This document shows positions 18,285 to 27,513 of a stretch of DNA of 64,000 nucleotides, piece after piece. The notes beneath the pieces are model-generated. The model had not been told where the DNA came from and did no database searches. It was given only the letters and a program-made list of their open reading frames with translations. Positions within the stretch are counted from its first letter, which is position 1, and each line of letters opens with the position of its first letter. The translations under genes were made by a program, and so were the position numbers. Location: NCBI RefSeq assembly GCF_001895265.1, contig NZ_CP016796.1:1612001-1676000 (forward strand). Reading direction: 5' to 3'. The DNA comes from Francisella uliginis. GTDB taxonomy: Bacteria; Pseudomonadota; Gammaproteobacteria; Francisellales; Francisellaceae.

Positions 18285-19919
18285 TTAACTATTAACATCA
18301 AAAGTTATTTTAAATACTTTTTGGATATCATTTATTAACTTAATATTAGGTGAATTACTCAAGTTAACTCTCCCACCATTAGTTTTTACAGGGTTATGTT
18401 TTTTTAGAGACTTTGTATCATCAACCAACATATTCAACAATGCAGTTTGATTAACTGGTTTACTTGCCTTAGCATGGATACTTATATTCTTAGGATTTTG
18501 TAAAAACATTGCAAAAGATGATAATGTTTTTCTTAAGAACTGATCTTGCTGCTGTACTGCAAAAAGCTGTAATAAAGCCCCATATGATCCAAGTATCTGT
18601 TGAGGAGTTGTATTTGGATCTTTATTAGTATATCTTGCGATTTTTTCCAACAAACCATTATTTGCGAAACTAAAATCAATATCTGTCAAACATAGTTGAT
18701 TTTTGCAGTTATATAAATCTTTTTGATTTTTATTTACTACTCCAAGATATGGTAATAAACTTAATTTACCATCAACCATTGCCTTTGTACTAGCACTTAA
18801 CTTAGCTAAACCTTCAGCTTGTAAATTAAAGTTATTATTATACTTAGAATCTTTATAGCTACTATCAGAAGTTATTTTTATATTTAATTGCTTTTTACCT
18901 AGAAGATCTAGGACTTGTTGAGCTGGTGATTTTTTAGCAAAGGAATCTTTATCAAAGTTTAGTTGGATTGCTACATCTGCTGTATTTGTCTGGATATATG
19001 CATTCTTCAAAAATGCGTTAGATCCATTTATTATATCTTTTATCTGAGTATTTTCCAGATCAATACCATCAACCACAACATTATACTTAACATGGCTTTG
19101 CGAGCCTAAATTACCATCAACATTAAGCTCAAGCTCTCCAGGTTTTTTACCTAGCGAACCATTGATATCTAAATTAGGGGTTTGCTTATAGTCCTTACCT
19201 AAATATTGTAATGTTATTTCTTTCAAAACTTCTGTAAAGTTAGCATCAAAATCAAGATCCTTTATTTTTGAACTCATTACTTTGTTTTTTAGACTTGCTA
19301 AAAAGTCATTATCAAAAGCAGTATCTGATAAGTCAAAACTTGTTAATTCAAAATCTTCTTTAACAAAAGGTTTTTTATTGACTGTAGAATCAAGATCAAA
19401 TTTTAATGTACTATCACTATGATCATAATCAATATCAAGATTATAAACTCCTTTACCTATAGCATTCATAGCAATTTTATAAAGATTATCATCTCCTGAT
19501 AGCTTCTTAGGGTTAACTTTTGCACTAACCGCATTACTACTTGCAACAGAAGATGCTAGATTTGTAACTCTTAGACCTTCTATCTTAATAGATACATCAT
19601 CATTAATTTTTTGATTAACTTTTAAACCTTTAATTACAAGCTTGTCTATAGATACATTAGGATTTTTATCACCGCTACTTACTATCAAAACATCTGAAGC
19701 AGTAATATCACCGTTACTATCTTTATCAACTTTACCTACTGTAATATGGGTTTGAAAAGGAAATAAAGAATCTAAATTACTAATAATAGTATTTTTTATG
19801 ACGCTACTATCTTGCGTAGTTGTTTTATGCGAAGGTACAACTGCAGCAGCATATAAATTTGTAGTCGCTAAAGTAGCTGTACATATTGATGTTACCAAAA
19901 ATATTTTCTTAAAACTCAT
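18285..19919 (-). CDS. Large secreted protein of unknown function (544 aa)
   Basis: A signal peptide (ending near NLYAAA, residue 25) precedes a long beta-rich protein with many Asp/Asn/Lys and repeated blocks of the kind DLDNT, VSIDKLVIKGLKV and LNVDGNLGS. The pattern recalls periplasmic AsmA or DUF945-like proteins, but I cannot confirm a family. It is encoded 13 bases downstream of feoA on the same strand, so the two may be cotranscribed. Confidence 0.7.
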   Translation of the reverse strand: MSFKKIFLVTSICTATLATTNLYAAAVVPSHKTTTQDSSVIKNTIISNLDSLFPFQTHITVGKVDKDSNGDITASDVLIVSSGDKNPNVSIDKLVIKGLKVNQKINDDVSIKIEGLRVTNLASSVASSNAVSAKVNPKKLSGDDNLYKIAMNAIGKGVYNLDIDYDHSDSTLKFDLDSTVNKKPFVKEDFELTSFDLSDTAFDNDFLASLKNKVMSSKIKDLDFDANFTEVLKEITLQYLGKDYKQTPNLDINGSLGKKPGELELNVDGNLGSQSHVKYNVVVDGIDLENTQIKDIINGSNAFLKNAYIQTNTADVAIQLNFDKDSFAKKSPAQQVLDLLGKKQLNIKITSDSSYKDSKYNNNFNLQAEGLAKLSASTKAMVDGKLSLLPYLGVVNKNQKDLYNCKNQLCLTDIDFSFANNGLLEKIARYTNKDPNTTPQQILGSYGALLQLFAVQQQDQFLRKTLSSFAMFLQNPKNISIHAKASKPVNQTALLNMLVDDTKSLKKHNPVKTNGGRVNLSNSPNIKLINDIQKVFKITFDVNS

Positions 19920-19932
19920 TTCACCCTCTTTT

Positions 19933-20157
19933 CTAGTTTATTTTTTCTAATTTTAAAAAATCTAAATCTTTTTTGCGTAATGAAAAAATTCCACAATTTG
20001 TTTCAAATGCTATCGGTCCGCCAAAGATTGATCTATTTATAACTGTCATCTGCTGACCTTCTATTACTCCCATTGCTATTATCTTATCTTTAAAAGCATT
20101 TGGACAGCTCTCATGAAAACCTTTAATAATAAATTTATCATTTTTATGGTAGCTCAT
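19933..20157 (-). CDS. feoA: FeoA family iron transport protein
   Basis: The 74-residue protein is a single FeoA SH3-like domain: an early KGF, ...IIAMGVIEGQQMTVINRSIFGGPIAF in the middle, and LRKKDLDFLKL at the end. FeoA is a small cytoplasmic partner of the ferrous iron transporter FeoB. No feoB lies beside it, so the system is split in this genome. Confidence 0.85.
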   Translation of the reverse strand: MSYHKNDKFIIKGFHESCPNAFKDKIIAMGVIEGQQMTVINRSIFGGPIAFETNCGIFSLRKKDLDFLKLEKIN

Positions 20158-20270
20158 AACAAAACCCTATATATTTTTATACTACTATTAATTATAATCT
20201 TTCATTAGTATAACATTAATAAATTAAACCATAGTTTAGTTTATAAAAAATTTGTTGCCAAAATAAGCTT

Positions 20271-20966
20271 ATGAAAGATCTATCAAAACTAGATATACCT
20301 AAAAAACAAAAAAATAATGTTCAGCAAGAACCTGAAAAGCCTAAATTAAACAAGAAAAAAAAGCTTCTTGTTGTTGCTGTCGTATGCCTTTTAAGTGTTG
20401 CTGTTGCTTCAAAACTTATCAATAAACATTTGAAAAAAATCAAAGCTGAAGAAAAAGCAAAGATAGAACAGCAAGTAGATAAAAAAGAAACTAAAGATAC
20501 TTCAAAAGATACCGAGCAAAATCAAAAAGCCAATAGTGATCAAAAGCCAGACTTTTCTGAAGATACTCCAAGTGGAAAAATGGTATTTACATTTTATGAC
20601 AATCTTAAACATGATAGTGTTAGTGTAAATGTAGAGCCTGAAGCCAAAAGAGCACAGTATAAATACACATATATATACCAAGTGGCCTCTTTCAGACATA
20701 TGAATGAAACCTCATGGTATGTTAAAAAAATGAAAGAAGATGGTTTAGATCCTAAATTTAAACGTGTTGGAAACTGGATTAGAATGTATATAGGTCCATA
20801 TGACAGTAAGCGTGCTATGGCTCCAGATATTATTAAGCTTCAAAGAATAGGCTTAAATGGTGGATTCCCTAGAGAGGTCAGCCGTACTAAAATTGAACCA
20901 AAAGATGATAAGAAAGACTCTAAAGCATCTACTGATAAAAAAGATAGTTCTAATAAAGATACTTAA
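20271..20966 (+). CDS. SPOR domain inner-membrane protein
   Basis: The 231-residue protein has a cytoplasmic tail, one membrane helix (about residues 33-48, LLVVAVVCLLSVAVAS), a Lys/Glu-rich linker, and a SPOR domain (about 125-200, YIYQVASFRHMNETSWYVKKM to IRMYIGPYDS). SPOR domains bind denuded septal peptidoglycan, so this is probably a FtsN-like or DedD-like division or cell-wall protein. The tail is a charged Lys/Asp/Ser run. Confidence 0.87.
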   Translation: MKDLSKLDIPKKQKNNVQQEPEKPKLNKKKKLLVVAVVCLLSVAVASKLINKHLKKIKAEEKAKIEQQVDKKETKDTSKDTEQNQKANSDQKPDFSEDTPSGKMVFTFYDNLKHDSVSVNVEPEAKRAQYKYTYIYQVASFRHMNETSWYVKKMKEDGLDPKFKRVGNWIRMYIGPYDSKRAMAPDIIKLQRIGLNGGFPREVSRTKIEPKDDKKDSKASTDKKDSSNKDT

Positions 20967-20981
20967 AATAATAGATAGATA

Positions 20982-21740
20982 TTAAAAATTATTCTTTAAC
21001 TCTCGCAATTTGATAAACATCTCTTTACCTAATGAATACTTTGGCAAAGCCTTTGTGAGTCTGTCATCATTTATAGATCTAATAAAAATATTAAGTTTAC
21101 TCTCTACGCCTAAATCAACTACAGGCTTTTCTTCAGCTGCCAAATTAGCCACTCGCTCTCTATAATATATAAAATTATCATCTTCAGGTAAGATACTTAA
21201 TGCAAAATCTAAATTATTTTGCCAATAATCATGTGCTGGGTACGGCTTAATATCAGCATCTAAATTTATAATTTTAACTAAAGACTCATATAGCTCATTT
21301 ACATCTGCTGTTTGAGCGTGAACACCTCCTACTCCAGCATTAAATAAAGTATCACCGCAAAATAGAGCTTTTTCTCTTTCAAATAAGAAACTAACATGAT
21401 CTGATATATGACCTGGAGTATATAGAACTTTAAAACTAGTAAAACCTAAGTCGATCACATCACCTTCTTTAACATATACATCTGGCTTAAATAAATCATT
21501 ATCAGTATATGCATAAACTTTTGTATGAGGATAAAGCTCAACTAATTTCTTAACTCCAGCAATATGGTCACCATGCTTATGCGTTATAAGTATTGCCTTA
21601 AGTTGTAGATTGTTTTGCTTAATAAATTCATCAAAAATATCTGCCTTTAAAGGATCAATAATTATTGCGTTATCATTATCATATAAAAGATATTGATAAT
21701 TTCTCAAACTATTGTTTAAAAACCATCTTTTAACTTGCAT
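20982..21740 (-). CDS. gloB: Hydroxyacylglutathione hydrolase (glyoxalase II)
   Basis: This 252-residue metallo-beta-lactamase-fold enzyme has the metal motif T-H-K-H-G-D-H (residues 53-59), a TPGHISDH block, and [13 protein letters not shown]. Glyoxalase II releases D-lactate and glutathione from S-lactoylglutathione in methylglyoxal detoxification. The length matches the family. It lies 14 bases downstream of hemY, possibly as the last gene of that operon. Confidence 0.88.
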   Translation of the reverse strand: MQVKRWFLNNSLRNYQYLLYDNDNAIIIDPLKADIFDEFIKQNNLQLKAILITHKHGDHIAGVKKLVELYPHTKVYAYTDNDLFKPDVYVKEGDVIDLGFTSFKVLYTPGHISDHVSFLFEREKALFCGDTLFNAGVGGVHAQTADVNELYESLVKIINLDADIKPYPAHDYWQNNLDFALSILPEDDNFIYYRERVANLAAEEKPVVDLGVESKLNIFIRSINDDRLTKALPKYSLGKEMFIKLRELKNNF

Positions 21741-21754
21741 ACATAACCTCTTAA

Positions 21755-22912
21755 TTAGTTATTTCTATAAACTAGTCTTGCCTCTGATAAATCTATGCCT
21801 GCAATCTCACCATTTTTTATAAAAAATTTACATAAAATATGAGAATATCTTTCTAAATCCAACATAGATAGTGAATCTTTAATATTTCTCTCAATATAGT
21901 CATAAATCATCTTAAAGCTAACGTTATCTGATTTAACTACTGCTAACTCTAATAGTGTAATAATACTGTGATAATCGTTATTAGTTCTATCAAGAACTTT
22001 ATTAACTAATCTAGAAACAGGCATATTGAAAGCATTAACATAGAATCTTAACATCTCCGAAGACATATTAGAGCTATTAAATTGTTTTTTGGCAAACTTC
22101 TCTGCAAAAGTCATTTCATTTAAAGCTACTAACTGTTCTAAATAAACTCTGCTTAAGGTTGGTGTTGTATCTGCTTTATTATAAATATCTGATAGCTTAT
22201 CAAAATCTTTTGCTCGTCTTAGAGCTAATATAATTAGTTTTTCTTCAATATCTGCTTTTAAAAAAGCATCGTATTTTTCTAAAACTTTCAATGCAAAGGT
22301 ATCATCTTTATCAGCCAGAGCTACATTACCAGCCAAGTTAGCAATATTTGGCATAAATCTATTATTATTGCACTCTAATAAGACTAAGGCTCTTGATTTA
22401 GCTTCACTAAACTTCTGAACTAGATAAAATTTATATACTTCAAAAAATTTATATGTAATAGTTTTGCTATCTATTTGTTTTAAAGACTTTTCTAGCTCTT
22501 TAACATTCTCTGTAGCTGCTATTATTTCAAACTTTCTGAATAAAATGTAATCTCTTAAATATTTGGGCGTCAACTTAGCTAAACTTGAAACACTTAACTG
22601 TTGCATTAATTTATCGTTCTGCAACGAAACATCAGCGACTATATCAATAAACTTCTCTTGCTTATCAACCATAAATAAGCCAAAAAGCCAGCTAAACAAT
22701 AAGTAAGGAAAACTAAGACTCAATTTAATTATTCTAACGCCAAAAACTATTAAGAAAAACAATATTGCCAGCCCAAAAACAAATGCTACTAGATTCATTT
22801 TTATAGTTTTATCAGATAAAACAAGCATAATGTAACCATGATATTTGGTAGCCCAAATACCTACCACTGTAGCTATGATAACCGCTATTATAAGCTTTAT
22901 AATATTTATCAT
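21755..22912 (-). CDS. hemY: HemY-like membrane protein of the heme operon
   Basis: Two N-terminal membrane helices (about residues 4-20 and 40-63) are followed by a TPR-like helical region. This is the proteobacterial HemY/COG3071 protein, which is distinct from the protoporphyrinogen oxidase of the same name and whose role is not settled. It follows hemX by 3 bases in the usual hemD-hemX-hemY order. Confidence 0.88.
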   Translation of the reverse strand: MINIIKLIIAVIIATVVGIWATKYHGYIMLVLSDKTIKMNLVAFVFGLAILFFLIVFGVRIIKLSLSFPYLLFSWLFGLFMVDKQEKFIDIVADVSLQNDKLMQQLSVSSLAKLTPKYLRDYILFRKFEIIAATENVKELEKSLKQIDSKTITYKFFEVYKFYLVQKFSEAKSRALVLLECNNNRFMPNIANLAGNVALADKDDTFALKVLEKYDAFLKADIEEKLIILALRRAKDFDKLSDIYNKADTTPTLSRVYLEQLVALNEMTFAEKFAKKQFNSSNMSSEMLRFYVNAFNMPVSRLVNKVLDRTNNDYHSIITLLELAVVKSDNVSFKMIYDYIERNIKDSLSMLDLERYSHILCKFFIKNGEIAGIDLSEARLVYRNN

Positions 22913-22915
22913 TTG

Positions 22916-23986
22916 TTACTTTCCTTTTTTACTTGTAGTGACCTTTAGCACTGATTCTTTAGTTAAAAGCTCATTTTGCTGGCTCGATAACTGGTTAATA
23001 ACCTTATCAAGAGAATTATCTAAATCTTTAGTTTTTCGAGCATGAATATTTTGTATAGTTTTTTCTAAGCTTTTTGCATTCTTATCTTGTATAAAATATT
23101 TTTTCAAAATATTTGTGATATTCGTTTTAGCTTGTGTAATATCAGCTTCATTATTCGTATACATCGCTGTTTGTAAAGAAATTAAAGACTGGTATAAATT
23201 ATCTGAAATAAATTGTTTTGCTTGTTTAGTTGATACAAGAGTTTGGTTTTTAGGAATATCTTGAATTTCAACAATTGAACTTAGCAGCTTCATGTATTTA
23301 TTTTTAGATTGCTTAGGTTTTACTGAATCAACCGTATTTGGTGTAATATATTTTAATTTACCAAACTGCTGCTCAATATTAGTAAACTCTTTTATAACAT
23401 CTTCTTTAGAAGCATAATTTTTTAAAGTATTTTTGATACTTTGACGATCACTTGCACTTATATTCGCAACTTTACTTGCTTCAATCTTATCAAAAGCTAT
23501 ATCAACTAAATCATTTGCTCTCTGAACATCCCCACTAAAAGCCACAACATCTTTTGCCAAAATTAAATAATCAATTGCTGATTGAATATTTATTATACTC
23601 ATTTGCATGTATAAATCTTTTGCAGGAGTCGCTAACTGACTATTTACAGTTGAAAGCTGAGATTGAATAGCTTTTATACTGTTCTGCTGTGAATCGTTTT
23701 GGCTACTTACATCATTAAGAATAGCATCTTGGTCACTTTGAGTTTGTTTAAGTTTAGCTAACTGTTTTTCTAAAACAGTATATTGATGCGCTTCATTATT
23801 AGCATTTTTAGACTTGATTACTGAATCAATTGTTACATAACCAGCCATACCTACAGCTACCAACGACACTACAAAACTAAGTTTAGAAATAACTGCTTTT
23901 GAGCTTTTATCTTTAGTTTTATTTTTTTGCGCAATAGTATTCTTATCATCACTACTTTGCTGGTGAGAATTTTTTGTTGCCGACAT
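22916..23986 (-). CDS. hemX: HemX-like membrane protein
   Basis: A polar N-terminus is followed by one membrane helix (about residues 33-53), then a long coiled-coil (QSDQDAILNDVSSQNDSQQ region) and a helical periplasmic domain. This is the HemX (COG2959) plan. It is often annotated as a uroporphyrinogen methyltransferase, but no methyltransferase motif is present. Its start overlaps the end of hemD by 35 bases. Confidence 0.87.
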   Translation of the reverse strand: MSATKNSHQQSSDDKNTIAQKNKTKDKSSKAVISKLSFVVSLVAVGMAGYVTIDSVIKSKNANNEAHQYTVLEKQLAKLKQTQSDQDAILNDVSSQNDSQQNSIKAIQSQLSTVNSQLATPAKDLYMQMSIINIQSAIDYLILAKDVVAFSGDVQRANDLVDIAFDKIEASKVANISASDRQSIKNTLKNYASKEDVIKEFTNIEQQFGKLKYITPNTVDSVKPKQSKNKYMKLLSSIVEIQDIPKNQTLVSTKQAKQFISDNLYQSLISLQTAMYTNNEADITQAKTNITNILKKYFIQDKNAKSLEKTIQNIHARKTKDLDNSLDKVINQLSSQQNELLTKESVLKVTTSKKGK

Positions 23987-24707
23987 TTCTACTAGCCTCT
24001 GTAATTTCCAATATTTTCCTAAAAATATAATCGTTATTTATTTTCTCAAGCTTTAAAGTGTTTCTAAAGCCCTGCTTATTTACAAATTCTAGCATCTTTG
24101 AGCTAGTTATGGTAACAATTGCATCCTTTGGAGCAGATGTTTTTGCAAAAATTCTAATTAATGACTTAAATACATCTAAACTTGTTACAGCTATAACATC
24201 AGGATCCTTTTGTGAAAAAGATTGTAGGTACCTATCACATAGATAATCAACATCCTCAAAAACTCTCTCATAAACCTCAAACTTACTACACCTTGTATAT
24301 TTAGAAAGTTCTTTTACTAAAAGATCATTACCACCAACACCAGAGACAATCGCAAAATCTTGTTTTGATATATCATTTTGCAAAATTAATTTTAGTAATT
24401 CTTGCGAGTTATATTTAGTATGAGGATATTCAGCATTTAAGCCAAAAGTTTTAAGAAAACTAGCAGTACTAGCTCCAACTGCATATATTTTTTTACCTAT
24501 AAATAGTTTGGGAGAATACAGTTTAAATAAACCTTGTACTGCATATTTACTCGTAAATATAATTGTACTGTACTGATAGATTTCTTCAGATATATTTTTA
24601 TAGGAGATCTTTATAGTCGGCAAACCTGTAGCCGTAAACCCTTTAGAACAAAATAACTCTACTAAATCAGAGGCATCTTTTTCTGGTCTGCAGACAAGTA
24701 TTTCCAT
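23952..24707 (-). CDS. hemD: Uroporphyrinogen-III synthase
   Basis: The 251-residue protein has the two-domain HemD fold: an early CRPEKDASDLVELF, then IIFTSKYAVQGLF (about residues 49-61), YAVGASTASFL, and a later VITIT(S). It closes and inverts hydroxymethylbilane to uroporphyrinogen III. HemD sequences are poorly conserved, so the hemX and hemY neighbours matter. The start codon abuts the sufE stop. Confidence 0.88.
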   Translation of the reverse strand: MEILVCRPEKDASDLVELFCSKGFTATGLPTIKISYKNISEEIYQYSTIIFTSKYAVQGLFKLYSPKLFIGKKIYAVGASTASFLKTFGLNAEYPHTKYNSQELLKLILQNDISKQDFAIVSGVGGNDLLVKELSKYTRCSKFEVYERVFEDVDYLCDRYLQSFSQKDPDVIAVTSLDVFKSLIRIFAKTSAPKDAIVTITSSKMLEFVNKQGFRNTLKLEKINNDYIFRKILEITEASRNVGNKKFSPAK

Positions 24708-25124
24708 TTACTGATTTTTAGTTGCTGTTGCATATATATAATTAAGCATTGACTTCAAACCATTAGCTCTATTTGAGCTTAAATTATTACCAAAGCCGAT
24801 CTGCTGGATAAAATCAGTATTTGACTCTAGGATCTCAGCAGGAGTTGCATCATTATAAACTTGTAACAAGGTTGCTATAAGTCCCGAAACGATCAACGCA
24901 TCACTAGTTGCGATGAAATTTAACTTACCATTATCAACACTGCTATCAAACCAGACTTGAGACTGACATCCTCTAACTAAATTATCGTCAGTTTTCTTAT
25001 CTTCTGGAAATTCTGGCAACTGTTTGCCTAATGAAATAATATAATCATATTTATCTTCCCAATCATCGAAAAAAGATAATTCATCTATTAAATCTTGCTG
25101 TCTTTGTATAACTTGATTAGTCAT
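24708..25124 (-). CDS. sufE: Cysteine desulfuration protein SufE
   Basis: The 138-residue protein carries the SufE motif NLVRGCQSQVW with the sulfur-accepting cysteine at residue 53. SufE takes persulfide sulfur from SufS for iron-sulfur cluster assembly. It is the first gene of the sufE-hemD-hemX-hemY run. Its cysteine desulfurase partner is not adjacent. Confidence 0.93.
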   Translation of the reverse strand: MTNQVIQRQQDLIDELSFFDDWEDKYDYIISLGKQLPEFPEDKKTDDNLVRGCQSQVWFDSSVDNGKLNFIATSDALIVSGLIATLLQVYNDATPAEILESNTDFIQQIGFGNNLSSNRANGLKSMLNYIYATATKNQ

Positions 25125-25225
25125 TTTAATTAAAAATAAATTAGCCCAAAACTTAGCGGATATATTAACATAAATGTCTAGTTATATAAAAGTTTATAAA
25201 AATTCATAAAATTCCCAAAAAAATG

Positions 25226-25254
25226 TTGACAGCATATAAAATCAATCATATAAT
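25226..25254 (+). promoter_or_regulatory. Consensus sigma-70 promoter of tRNA-Asn
   Basis: TTGACA (25226-25231) and TATAAT (25249-25254) are separated by exactly 17 bases, and the tRNA starts 13 bases after the -10 element. Both boxes match the consensus perfectly. Confidence 0.88.
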
Positions 25255-25266
25255 ACATCTCGTTAC

Positions 25267-25342
25267 TCCCCGATAGCTCAGTCGGTAGAGCAGTTGACTG
25301 TTAATCAATTGGTCGGCGGTTCAAGTCCGTCTCGGGGAGCCA
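25267..25342 (+). tRNA. tRNA-Asn (anticodon GUU)
   Basis: The 76-base cloverleaf has acceptor TCCCCGA/TCGGGGA, anticodon loop CTGTTAA (GTT) and an encoded CCA end. It stands alone and is driven by the perfect promoter upstream. Confidence 0.97.
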
Positions 25343-25389
25343 ACAATTTTCAGAAAAAATTTTTCATATATACTACACATTAAGTTTTG

Positions 25390-25467
25390 ACTTAGAGCTG
25401 TTTAGTAGTTTATATTTTTCTCCTCCTTTCTTATCTCTAAATTTATGAATTCTAAACAGCTCTAAGT
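25390..25467. repeat. 16-bp perfect inverted repeat with a pyrimidine-rich 46-base loop
   Basis: The arm at 25390-25405 (ACTTAGAGCTGTTTAG) is the exact reverse complement of 25452-25467. The loop, read on the plus strand, contains CTCCTCCTTTC. No T tract follows the right arm, so it is not a standard terminator. It starts 47 bases after tRNA-Asn. A similar structure lies at 27374-27447. Confidence 0.7.
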
Positions 25468-25602
25468 ATGTTTACATAGTATTCATCAACAAAACTTATA
25501 TATTAATAAAAATAATTTGATTTAATTTATATTAGTATTAAGAATATAATCCCTCTTATTAAATTAATTAATTCGGAGAAATAAGATGATTTTCTTAATA
25601 TT

Positions 25603-26551
25603 AGACCTCTTGCGAAATACTAATTATTCACCATATATATAGAAAGATTGCTTAAGAGATCCATAAAAATGCAAATAAGCTACGCAATATTGTCAAAGAA
25701 AGCCAGAATATTTAGAAAACTAACAGGTTTAAAACTAAAACATTTCAATAAAATCTTAACCGATGCCTCAAAATCCTTAGATGAAGGATTTCCAAGGATT
25801 GGCAGAAAGCCAAAAGTTGATAATCATGCAGATAGATTATTGTTAGTTTTAATATATTATCGTTGCTATATGACACAAGAATTTTTAGGCTACTTGATAG
25901 GATTAGATGAATCAAATGTAAATCGCCTAATTAGACGAGTAGAGTTACTACTAGTTAAAGAAATACATATAAAAAAAGATAGAAGCATGACTAATCAAAA
26001 AGTAGAAAGACTTTTAATAGATGCAACAGAACAGCCAATCCAGAGACCTAAGAAATTAAAACGAAGAAAGGCTAACTATTCAGGGAAGAAAAAAAGCCAT
26101 ACACAGAAAGTAGAAATAGCTATCAGTGAAGCAGGTCAAATAGTTAATGTTTCGAAGGTTTATCCAGGCAGTGTTCATGATATAACTGTTCGCAGAAAAT
26201 CAGATAAATTAGCTCGTGATGTTGATAAATATTGTGACAATGGCTACCAAGGTATTCAAAATGAATCTACTAAAGTAAAACTCCCCTATAAAAAGCCCAA
26301 AGGAGGTTCTTTAAGTATAGAGCAGAAGAATTATAATAAATGGCTTAGTAAGATTAGGATTTATGTTGAGCATAAAATTGCAGAAATTAAAAAGTTTCGT
26401 ATACTGGGTGAAACCTATAGAAGTTTTGGTAAAAAAGCTAATCTTAGGTTTAATTTAGTGGCTGGAATAGTTAATTTACAAAACGGATTCTAAAAAGAAA
26501 ATACCTACTTAGAAATAAAATGCCTCTGAAGTAGTATTTCGCAAGAGGTCT
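25603..26551 (+). mobile_element. IS5-family insertion sequence, copy 2 (949 bp)
   Basis: It has the same 20-bp terminal inverted repeats and length as the copy at 10588-11536, in the opposite orientation. ATT is duplicated at 25600-25602 and 26552-26554. It interrupts the small membrane-protein gene upstream of dsbB. Confidence 0.95.
25669..26493 (+). CDS. IS5-family transposase (DDE_Tnp_4 type), copy 2
   Basis: The protein is identical in sequence to the transposase at 10646-11470, with the same helix-turn-helix and DDE residues. The preferred start is the ATG at 25669; an in-frame TTG at 25648 is possible. Identity of the two products points to recent transposition. Confidence 0.93.
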   Translation: MQISYAILSKKARIFRKLTGLKLKHFNKILTDASKSLDEGFPRIGRKPKVDNHADRLLLVLIYYRCYMTQEFLGYLIGLDESNVNRLIRRVELLLVKEIHIKKDRSMTNQKVERLLIDATEQPIQRPKKLKRRKANYSGKKKSHTQKVEIAISEAGQIVNVSKVYPGSVHDITVRRKSDKLARDVDKYCDNGYQGIQNESTKVKLPYKKPKGGSLSIEQKNYNKWLSKIRIYVEHKIAEIKKFRILGETYRSFGKKANLRFNLVAGIVNLQNGF

Positions 26552-26704
26552 ATTTTCAACAACACTACTAAGTCTTATATTCGCTATTACAGATAAATAT
26601 AAAATCTCCAAAATACTTTTTTTTGTTTCTTTAGCCTTATTATTAATAGTGTTTATCCCTCACACTATCAGATACATAAATATTCAACTATAGGAGATAG
26701 AATA

Positions 26705-27253
26705 ATGAAACAAGATATTTTAGACTTTTTTGATAGTTCAGCTCTAGTTGGTATATCTATAATATTAATTATGGCTTTTTACTATCAAATATTTTCTCAA
26801 GAACTACCTTGCGCATTATGTGTATTTCAAAGAATGGCTCTAAGCCTAATAAGCTTTGGATTAATACTAAATTTAATTCATGGTAATAAATATAAGCATT
26901 ATATTTTTGTAATATTAGCTGCGTTATTAAATGCTGCTATGGCTACAACTCAGATTCTATTACATATAGTTCCTGGAACAGGTAGCTACGGAGACGCCAT
27001 ATTCTCTTTACATATGTATACCTGGAACTTTATCGTAAGTATAATATTTATTCTATATGCAATAGTTTGTAGTCTTGCAACACCAAATCAAAATAGAATA
27101 AAGAAAAATATAAGTATTATTTCAAAAATAGCTATTACTTTAATCATACTTTTGACTTTAGCAAATACGATAAATGTTTTCATTGAATGCGGACCTCATT
27201 TATGCCCATCGGATCCAACTAGTTACTGGCTATTTGATCTTTTTGCTAAATAG
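26705..27253 (+). CDS. dsbB: Disulfide bond formation protein B family
   Basis: The 182-residue membrane protein has the DsbB motif PCALCVFQRM with C36 and C39, followed by several hydrophobic helices. DsbB reoxidises DsbA and passes electrons to quinones. The second cysteine pair (C162 and C167, ECGPHLCPSDP) sits near the C-terminus after a further helix. In E. coli DsbB that pair lies in a central periplasmic loop. An AGGAG site lies 7 bases upstream. The split DUF5993-like gene directly precedes it. Confidence 0.87.
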   Translation: MKQDILDFFDSSALVGISIILIMAFYYQIFSQELPCALCVFQRMALSLISFGLILNLIHGNKYKHYIFVILAALLNAAMATTQILLHIVPGTGSYGDAIFSLHMYTWNFIVSIIFILYAIVCSLATPNQNRIKKNISIISKIAITLIILLTLANTINVFIECGPHLCPSDPTSYWLFDLFAK

Positions 27254-27373
27254 TTTTCGATATAATTACTACATATTGATAGTTGACTTATTTTTCTTTT
27301 AACATAAAATTATAACCTTCAAAAGCTACAAACATTAATATTTTCATAATGAACGTGTAACTTTTATACTCAT

Positions 27374-27447
27374 AAAAATGACTTTAGATATAGACTCCTT
27401 TTAGTTTTTTCATATCTCCTTACTTTCCCTTATCTAAAGTCATTTTT
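27374..27447 (+). terminator. 17-bp inverted repeat with T tract downstream of dsbB
   Basis: AAAAATGACTTTAGATA (27374-27390) pairs exactly with 27431-27447, whose end continues into T residues. The 40-base loop is pyrimidine-rich (TCTCCTTACTTTCCC). The T tract supports intrinsic termination, but the loop is far larger than normal, and the symmetry would allow termination from either side. Confidence 0.55.
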
Positions 27448-27469
27448 TGTATTTTATAATATTTTTTTT

Positions 27470-27477
27470 GCTATAAT
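27470..27477 (+). promoter_or_regulatory. Extended -10 promoter element of proS
   Basis: TGC followed by TATAAT (27472-27477) forms an extended -10 box 36 bases before the proS ATG. No good -35 lies at 17 bases, which an extended -10 does not need. Confidence 0.55.
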
Positions 27478-27513
27478 TTAGCTCATATTTTGATTTATAG
27501 AATTATAGACCTT

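Larger units (their letters stand above)
25585..26693 (+). pseudogene. DUF5993-like small membrane protein gene split by IS
   Basis: Removing the IS and one ATT duplication restores an intact 51-residue frame that starts MIFLIFSTTLLSLIFA and ends HTIRYINIQL. It has two hydrophobic helices and stops 11 bases before dsbB, with AGGAGA between. The size, topology and place in front of dsbB fit the DUF5993 family. In its present state the 5' part reads into the IS and stops after 18 codons. Confidence 0.8.
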
